A stretch of 64,000 bases of DNA from Paenibacillus azoreducens. Its GTDB lineage: Bacteria > Bacillota > Bacilli > Paenibacillales > Paenibacillaceae. The notes under the pieces are model-generated. The model was not told where the DNA came from. It saw only the letters and a program-made list of their open reading frames with translations, and did no database searches. A program made the position numbers and the translations under genes. Of this stretch, positions 60,249 through 64,000 are shown piece after piece. The stretch is from NCBI RefSeq assembly GCF_021654775.1, contig NZ_AP025343.1, forward strand, positions 6,353,501 through 6,417,500, given 5' to 3'. Every line of letters starts with the position of its first letter. Position 1 is the first letter of the stretch.

Positions 60249-60665
60249 ATGAGCAAGAAAATATTCACAGATAAAGAAATCAAGCTGTTATCTAACAATC
60301 CTTATGTGAAGTCCGTATCTTCAAAGGCAATTACGTATACGGATGCGTTTAAGCAATTGTTCATCTCAGAGAGCAACCAAGGCAAGCTGCCAAGAGAAAT
60401 ATTTGAAGAATGTGGTTTTGACGTAACCGTCATCGGGGTCCAAAGAGTCAAATCCTCAGGGAATAGATGGCGTGCGAGCTACCAGGAGAACGGAATCTTA
60501 GGTTTGCAGGATACAAGAAGCCAAGCATCAGGAAGACCTCTTAAACGGGAACTGACGCTGGAAGAGAAGTATGCCAGGTTGGAAGCTCAGAACAACTTGT
60601 TAAAAGCGGAGAACGAGTTGTTAAAAAAGATTCGTTTTGCAGAAAGGGGGCAGAGCGAGAAATAA
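60249..60665 (+). CDS. IS150-type transposase OrfA
   Basis: 138 residues from the ATG at 60249 (AGAGGAA upstream; an ATG six codons earlier is possible). The protein has helix-turn-helix DNA-binding parts (TYTDAFKQLFISESNQGKLPREIFEECGFD, then RRWRASYQENGILGL-like) and a C-terminal leucine-zipper-like coiled coil, LTLEEKYARLEAQNNLL. Near its end, AAAAAAG (60623-60629) is a typical slippery site where a -1 shift fuses it to OrfB. Confidence 0.9.
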   Translation: MSKKIFTDKEIKLLSNNPYVKSVSSKAITYTDAFKQLFISESNQGKLPREIFEECGFDVTVIGVQRVKSSGNRWRASYQENGILGLQDTRSQASGRPLKRELTLEEKYARLEAQNNLLKAENELLKKIRFAERGQSEK

Positions 60666-60730
60666 GGCTGTCACCTAGCCAGAAATATATCCTTATTCAT
60701 ACGATCATCGAGAAATATCAGCTCCACCGT

Positions 60731-61582
60731 ATGGTCAATTATTTATGTAAGGTGTCAGGTGTCTCCAGAAGTGGATATTACAGGTACTGGTCTTCTGAAG
60801 CAACGCAAAAGAGAAGCCAGAAGGAACAGCGAGATGAGCAGCTAAGAGAAGTAATCTTAAAAGCATTTCATTTCAAAAGACGAAAGAAAGGGGCCCGTTC
60901 CATCAAGATGACATTGGAGGGGCAGTTTAAGGTAATCTACAATTTGAAACGGATTAGGAGGATTATGAAGAAATACGACATTGTATGTCCCTTCAGAAAG
61001 GCCAATCCCTATAAACGGATGATGAAGGCTACCCAGGAGCACAGGGTCGTTCCTAATCTGCTGAACCGGGAGTTTAAGCAGAACATCCCAGGTAAGGTAT
61101 TGCTGACTGATATCACCTATTTATTTTACGGATCAGGTAAAAAAGCTTACTTATCAACAATCAAAGACAGCTCAACCAATGAAATCTTGGCATATCATGT
61201 GTCAGATCGGATCACCATGGATCTTGCGACAGATACTCTCCTGAAACTTAAGAAAAATCGAAGGTTTAAGAGAGCCGATGGTGCCTTCATTCATTCTGAT
61301 CAGGGATCTCATTATACACATCCGGATTTTCAAAAAATGGTTAAGAAAATGAAATTGAAACAATCCATGTCTAGGCGAGGAAACTGCTGGGATAACGCCC
61401 CTCAGGAATCCTTTTTTGGCCATTTTAAAGATCAGGCTTCCATTAAACCTTGTTTGACTTTGCACGAGTTAAAACAGGAGATTAAGGACTACATAACCTA
61501 TTACAACCACTACAGGTATCAATGGAATTTAAAAAAGATGACCCCTGTTCAATACAGAGATCATCTTCTTCAATCTGCCTAG
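60731..61582 (+). CDS. IS150-type transposase OrfB (DDE catalytic part)
   Basis: 283 residues from the first ATG; the -1 frame is already open from the slippery site at 60623, so the working transposase is the OrfAB fusion. All three catalytic residues are seen: Asp in VLLTDITYL, Asp in AFIHSDQGSHYT and Glu in PQESFFGHF. An N-terminal HTH_21-like part (SGYYRYW) precedes them. The C-terminus has the usual YYNHYRYQWNLKKMTPVQYR. It looks intact. Confidence 0.93.
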   Translation: MVNYLCKVSGVSRSGYYRYWSSEATQKRSQKEQRDEQLREVILKAFHFKRRKKGARSIKMTLEGQFKVIYNLKRIRRIMKKYDIVCPFRKANPYKRMMKATQEHRVVPNLLNREFKQNIPGKVLLTDITYLFYGSGKKAYLSTIKDSSTNEILAYHVSDRITMDLATDTLLKLKKNRRFKRADGAFIHSDQGSHYTHPDFQKMVKKMKLKQSMSRRGNCWDNAPQESFFGHFKDQASIKPCLTLHELKQEIKDYITYYNHYRYQWNLKKMTPVQYRDHLLQSA

Positions 61583-61666
61583 ACTTTTTTTAAATGTCCT
61601 TTACATAGGGTACAGTTTAATTATGCGTTCCCCTTTTTTTCTGGCACTTGATCTGCTTCTTGCTGA

Positions 61667-63025
61667 CTATTCTTTCGTTACTTTCGCGCGAGAGTTCACC
61701 CATGCGTCATTCAAGTCTTTCATGATGTCGTCATAGGATTCGTTCAGATTACCGATTGCCGCTTCGATAATACGCTTTTTGAACCCTTCCTGCCAGAGAC
61801 CAATTTCGGCATCCTTGTCGATTTTATCGACCAGACCTTCTTGCCCTTCCTTGGCAGGTGCTTGCAATTCAAATTTTACATCAGTGCCTTCGAATGCTTT
61901 CAAGGATTCTGGGAGCGGAGCGCCTACTACCGGACTCATACCACCAGCCACTTCTGTTGGATACCCGGATTCTTTGACGAACCATTCGATCCACGCTCTG
62001 GCCGCTTCTTTGTTCTTACTGTGCTTGCTGATTCCGAGCAGATAATCGTCAGATAACGGCATAATTACTTCAGAAGCATTAGTCGGGAACGGCATGTAAG
62101 CAATATCATCAGGATTTGCCGCCAATTCCTTCACTTGAGCGATCGCCCAGGAACCGAGCACCATTGTACCAATTTTCCCATTCGCCATATCCCCTTTTGA
62201 AGCCTCCCAGTTTGTTGTCGTAGGGTCAGCTTCGATCAAGCCTTCTTTGGCTGCATCATACAATACCTTATAAAGTTCGTAGTGAGGTTTGCCAGGGACG
62301 AAGTTTTCATCTGTATTCGGCTGTTCCACATTGACGTAATCAACGCTCCCGGCTACCGTTGTCAAAACGGATTCCCATTGGTTCAACGGCCAGCTGTCCG
62401 CATAATTGGTATACAGAGGAACCGCATCGCCTTTTTCTTTAATCTTCTTCAATGCATCCAGAAATTCAGCGGGAGTTTTGGGAGGCGTCGCTATACCTGC
62501 ATCTGCAAACACCTTTTTGTTATACAAAATGCCCGAAAAGTTAACAGCAGTCGGAATTCCGTAAGCTTTGCCTTCTACCATTCGTTCTTCCAGACCGATA
62601 TATTCTTTGCTCAGCTCGCTATATTCGCCGAGCGGCTCGAAGAACTCAGGGAGATCCTTAATCGGAATACTAGTCGGCAACAACAATACATCGCCATAGT
62701 CGTCCGAATTCATGCGGACCAAAACTTGTCCTTCATAGTCAGACAAAGCTTGGAAGTTTACTTTTACCTTTGGATATTTTTCGTTGAATTTTGTTGCGTA
62801 ATCCTTGAAAACTGTATCTACAATATCCGTTCTTTGCGTAAGTACGGTAATTTCACCGGAGACTTCTCCCCCGGATTGTTCAGTCGCCGCGTTGTTTGCG
62901 CCAGAGGCATTCCCTTGCGCGTTGTTCTCCGCATTGTTATTCTTGGATCCGCATCCTGCCAGCATCGTCAACACCAGCACCAAAGCAATGAAACCGAGAA
63001 CTTTTTTGTTTTTCTTCACTTTCAC
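61667..63025 (-). CDS. ABC sugar-binding lipoprotein (CUT1 type)
   Basis: 452 residues. A lipoprotein signal peptide (KVLGFIALVLVLTMLAGC, Cys at about residue 25) is followed by an Asn/Ala-rich linker, then an extracellular solute-binding fold of the MalE type: ITVLTQRTDIVDTVFKDYATKFNEKYPKVKVNFQ and KIGTMVLGSWAIAQVKEL. The mature protein would be anchored to the outer face of the membrane and capture mannooligosaccharides. It is the first gene of the transporter operon, with a good promoter and operator. It is separated from its permeases by the insertion sequence. Confidence 0.93.
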   Translation of the reverse strand: MKVKKNKKVLGFIALVLVLTMLAGCGSKNNNAENNAQGNASGANNAATEQSGGEVSGEITVLTQRTDIVDTVFKDYATKFNEKYPKVKVNFQALSDYEGQVLVRMNSDDYGDVLLLPTSIPIKDLPEFFEPLGEYSELSKEYIGLEERMVEGKAYGIPTAVNFSGILYNKKVFADAGIATPPKTPAEFLDALKKIKEKGDAVPLYTNYADSWPLNQWESVLTTVAGSVDYVNVEQPNTDENFVPGKPHYELYKVLYDAAKEGLIEADPTTTNWEASKGDMANGKIGTMVLGSWAIAQVKELAANPDDIAYMPFPTNASEVIMPLSDDYLLGISKHSKNKEAARAWIEWFVKESGYPTEVAGGMSPVVGAPLPESLKAFEGTDVKFELQAPAKEGQEGLVDKIDKDAEIGLWQEGFKKRIIEAAIGNLNESYDDIMKDLNDAWVNSRAKVTKE

Positions 63026-63040
63026 TTACCCCTTTCGGTT

Positions 63041-63103
63041 AACTTAAATTAAGTTATCGATAAACTACGCTTTAATTCTATATTGAATACGCTTTCCCGT
63101 CAA
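63041..63103 (-). promoter_or_regulatory. Promoter and operators of the mannoside transporter operon
   Basis: On the minus strand: TTGACG (63098-63103), a 17 bp spacer and TAGAAT (63075-63080). About 12 bp downstream are the inverted repeat AACTTAA-A-TTAAGTT (63041-63055) and the overlapping palindrome TTATCGATAA (63054-63063). Their place over the transcription start fits repression by a LacI-type protein, perhaps the divergent regulator. Which of the two LacI proteins binds is not known. Confidence 0.65.
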
Positions 63104-63262
63104 TCACTAATTTATTCTTAGCGAGGATTTTAACTAATACGTAAAGTGCAAATTAATTTTTTATTAACTGTCTCTTTATATTTACAGTGTGAATAATGTA
63201 TACTGATTCTAAATCATAAAGCTGATTCCGTATAAAGCTTGACAGGACGGTGAATAAAGTTA

Positions 63263-64000
63263 ATGAAAAGTAACATAACGATGAAGGATATCGCCAATAA
63301 ATTGGGGGTCAGCAGCGTAACGGTATCTAAAGCGCTTAATGATAAAGAAGGCGTAAGCGACAATTTGAAGCTCAAAATTAAAAAAGTCGCTGGTGAAATG
63401 GGTTATCGTTTTAATTCTGCAGCGAAGTCCATCAAAGATGGACTCTCCTATAATATCGGCGTTATGATCCCTCAGCGTTTCACGGGCTTGAACGATTCCT
63501 TCTATCTTCGTGTTTATCAAGAAATCGCCGTACAACTGGACCATTACGGATATTTCGGGATCTTGAATATTTTGAGTAGCGATGAAGAAGAGGAACTAAG
63601 TTTCCCAAGAGTGTATAGCGAGAATAAAGTGGATGGCATCATAATTTTGGGCCAAATCAGCAAAAAATATATCGAAACGGTGCAAAATATGGATTTACCC
63701 AAGCTGTTTCTTGATTTCTATGATGAGCATGCCATGATCGATTCGATAGTTACCGATAACTTTTACGGTGCTTACGAATTAACGAACTATTTGATTCAAA
63801 ACGGTCATCGGGACATCGCCTATGTTGGCAATGTACATTCTACAAGTAGCATTCAGGACCGTTTCCTCGGGTATTACAAATCCCTGTTGGAACACGGGCT
63901 GAAGTTTGAGGAACGCCTGCTGCTGAATGACCGGGACGAACGCGGCTATTATATCGATATCGAGCTTCCGGATCGCATGCCAACAGCCTTCGTTTGCAAC
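63263..64000 (+). CDS. LacI-family regulator, divergent to the transporter (cut by window edge)
   Basis: 246 codons are in the window and the frame is open to the edge. The N-terminal helix-turn-helix reads MKSNITMKDIANKLGVSSVTVSKALNDKEGVSDNLKLKI. The core then has YNIGVMIPQRFTGL, VDGIIILGQISKKYIETV, FYGAYELTNYLIQNGHRDIAYVGN and the sequence ends at PTAFVCN, where the ligand-binding fold continues. About 100 residues are missing. It is transcribed away from the binding-protein gene, sharing the intergenic operator region. It is probably the local repressor or activator of mannoside uptake. Confidence 0.93.
   Translation, partial: MKSNITMKDIANKLGVSSVTVSKALNDKEGVSDNLKLKIKKVAGEMGYRFNSAAKSIKDGLSYNIGVMIPQRFTGLNDSFYLRVYQEIAVQLDHYGYFGILNILSSDEEEELSFPRVYSENKVDGIIILGQISKKYIETVQNMDLPKLFLDFYDEHAMIDSIVTDNFYGAYELTNYLIQNGHRDIAYVGNVHSTSSIQDRFLGYYKSLLEHGLKFEERLLLNDRDERGYYIDIELPDRMPTAFVCN

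Larger units (their letters stand above)
60160..61619 (+). mobile_element. IS3-family (IS150-type) insertion sequence, 1460 bp
   Basis: Terminal inverted repeats begin TAAACTGTACCCTAT at both ends and remain similar for about 40 bp (ending near TTTAAAAAAAGTC). A 3 bp target duplication, ATT, flanks it (60157-60159 and 61620-61622). It holds orfA and orfB in overlapping frames. Intact ends, an exact duplication and intact frames show a recent, probably active copy. It is inserted between the binding-protein and permease genes of the mannoside transporter. Confidence 0.95.
60142..61635 (-). other. Intercistronic hairpin split by the insertion sequence
   Basis: On the minus strand AAGGGGAACGCA (61635-61624) would pair with TGCGTTTCCCTT (60153-60142), one G-U wobble and no mismatch, around a 7-base loop, if the insertion sequence and one target copy are removed. 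Hairpins of this type between a binding-protein gene and the permease genes lower expression of the latter. The insertion sits in the loop. Confidence 0.7.

Noticed and set aside
1..64000. CRISPR array, rRNA genes, prophage structural genes
   Set aside because: No regularly spaced repeats of 25-40 bp, no rRNA-like sequence and no capsid, tail or terminase proteins were seen.

Overview
The window looks like a chromosomal stretch of a Paenibacillus-type Gram-positive (Bacillota) bacterium. The evidence is the Lia/Psp envelope-stress operon, a very large secreted mannanase with SLH wall-anchoring repeats, many GTG/TTG starts behind strong AGGAGG sites, and LacI-controlled sugar loci. It falls into three parts: ordinary chromosome (1-6080), a conjugative element with a decayed right flank (about 6083-48800), and a mannan-utilisation locus (about 48800-64000). 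Products are assigned by recognising motifs by eye; no database search was run.

Left chromosome. Reading leftwards on the minus strand, one operon encodes a LiaI-like membrane protein, a PspA, a PspC, a second PspA, LiaF, the sensor kinase LiaS and the start of the regulator LiaR (cut by the window edge). Upstream lies a sugar-type MFS transporter with its own terminator. Then comes the 3' half of a tRNA-Leu(CAA) gene followed by its terminator. This is what is left at one end when an element integrates into the 3' end of a tRNA gene.

Conjugative element. From 6.4 kb it carries parA-parB, a DUF6075 protein, a 2197-residue methylase/helicase with a TnpV-like gene nested in another frame, a Fic-like protein with a changed motif, a sigma factor of unusual architecture, a frameshifted endonuclease-like gene and a TOPRIM/primase-like protein. 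A hairpin-rich probable oriT is followed by a ribbon-helix-helix protein and a MOBP-type relaxase. The transfer region then holds VirD4 (split in two genes), a VirB2-like pilin, a DUF6133 gene interrupted by a complete 2.6 kb group II intron, VirB6-, VirB3- and VirB4-like proteins (the last also split) and a C39-like peptidase. Interleaved with these is a nearly complete Tad/Flp-type pilus set: A24 prepilin peptidase, CpaB, CpaE-like, CpaF, TadB, TadC and pseudopilin-like proteins. The element therefore appears to use a hybrid of type IV secretion and Tad-pilus machinery. No integrase was found and the intact tRNA at the other end is not in the window. The right flank (45-48.7 kb) is a graveyard of broken IS256, TetR, ISAzo13-like and Rpn-like sequences.

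Mannan locus. On the minus strand are an ABC sugar transporter (lipoprotein binding protein and two permeases), a GH130 mannoside phosphorylase, a chemoreceptor, an SLH-anchored GH26 mannanase and a LacI regulator. A second, divergent LacI regulator is cut by the right edge. Together they would cut mannan at the cell surface, import the oligosaccharides, phosphorolyse them inside and sense them. A 1460 bp IS3/IS150-type element sits between the binding-protein gene and the permease genes, exactly in the loop of what was an intercistronic hairpin.
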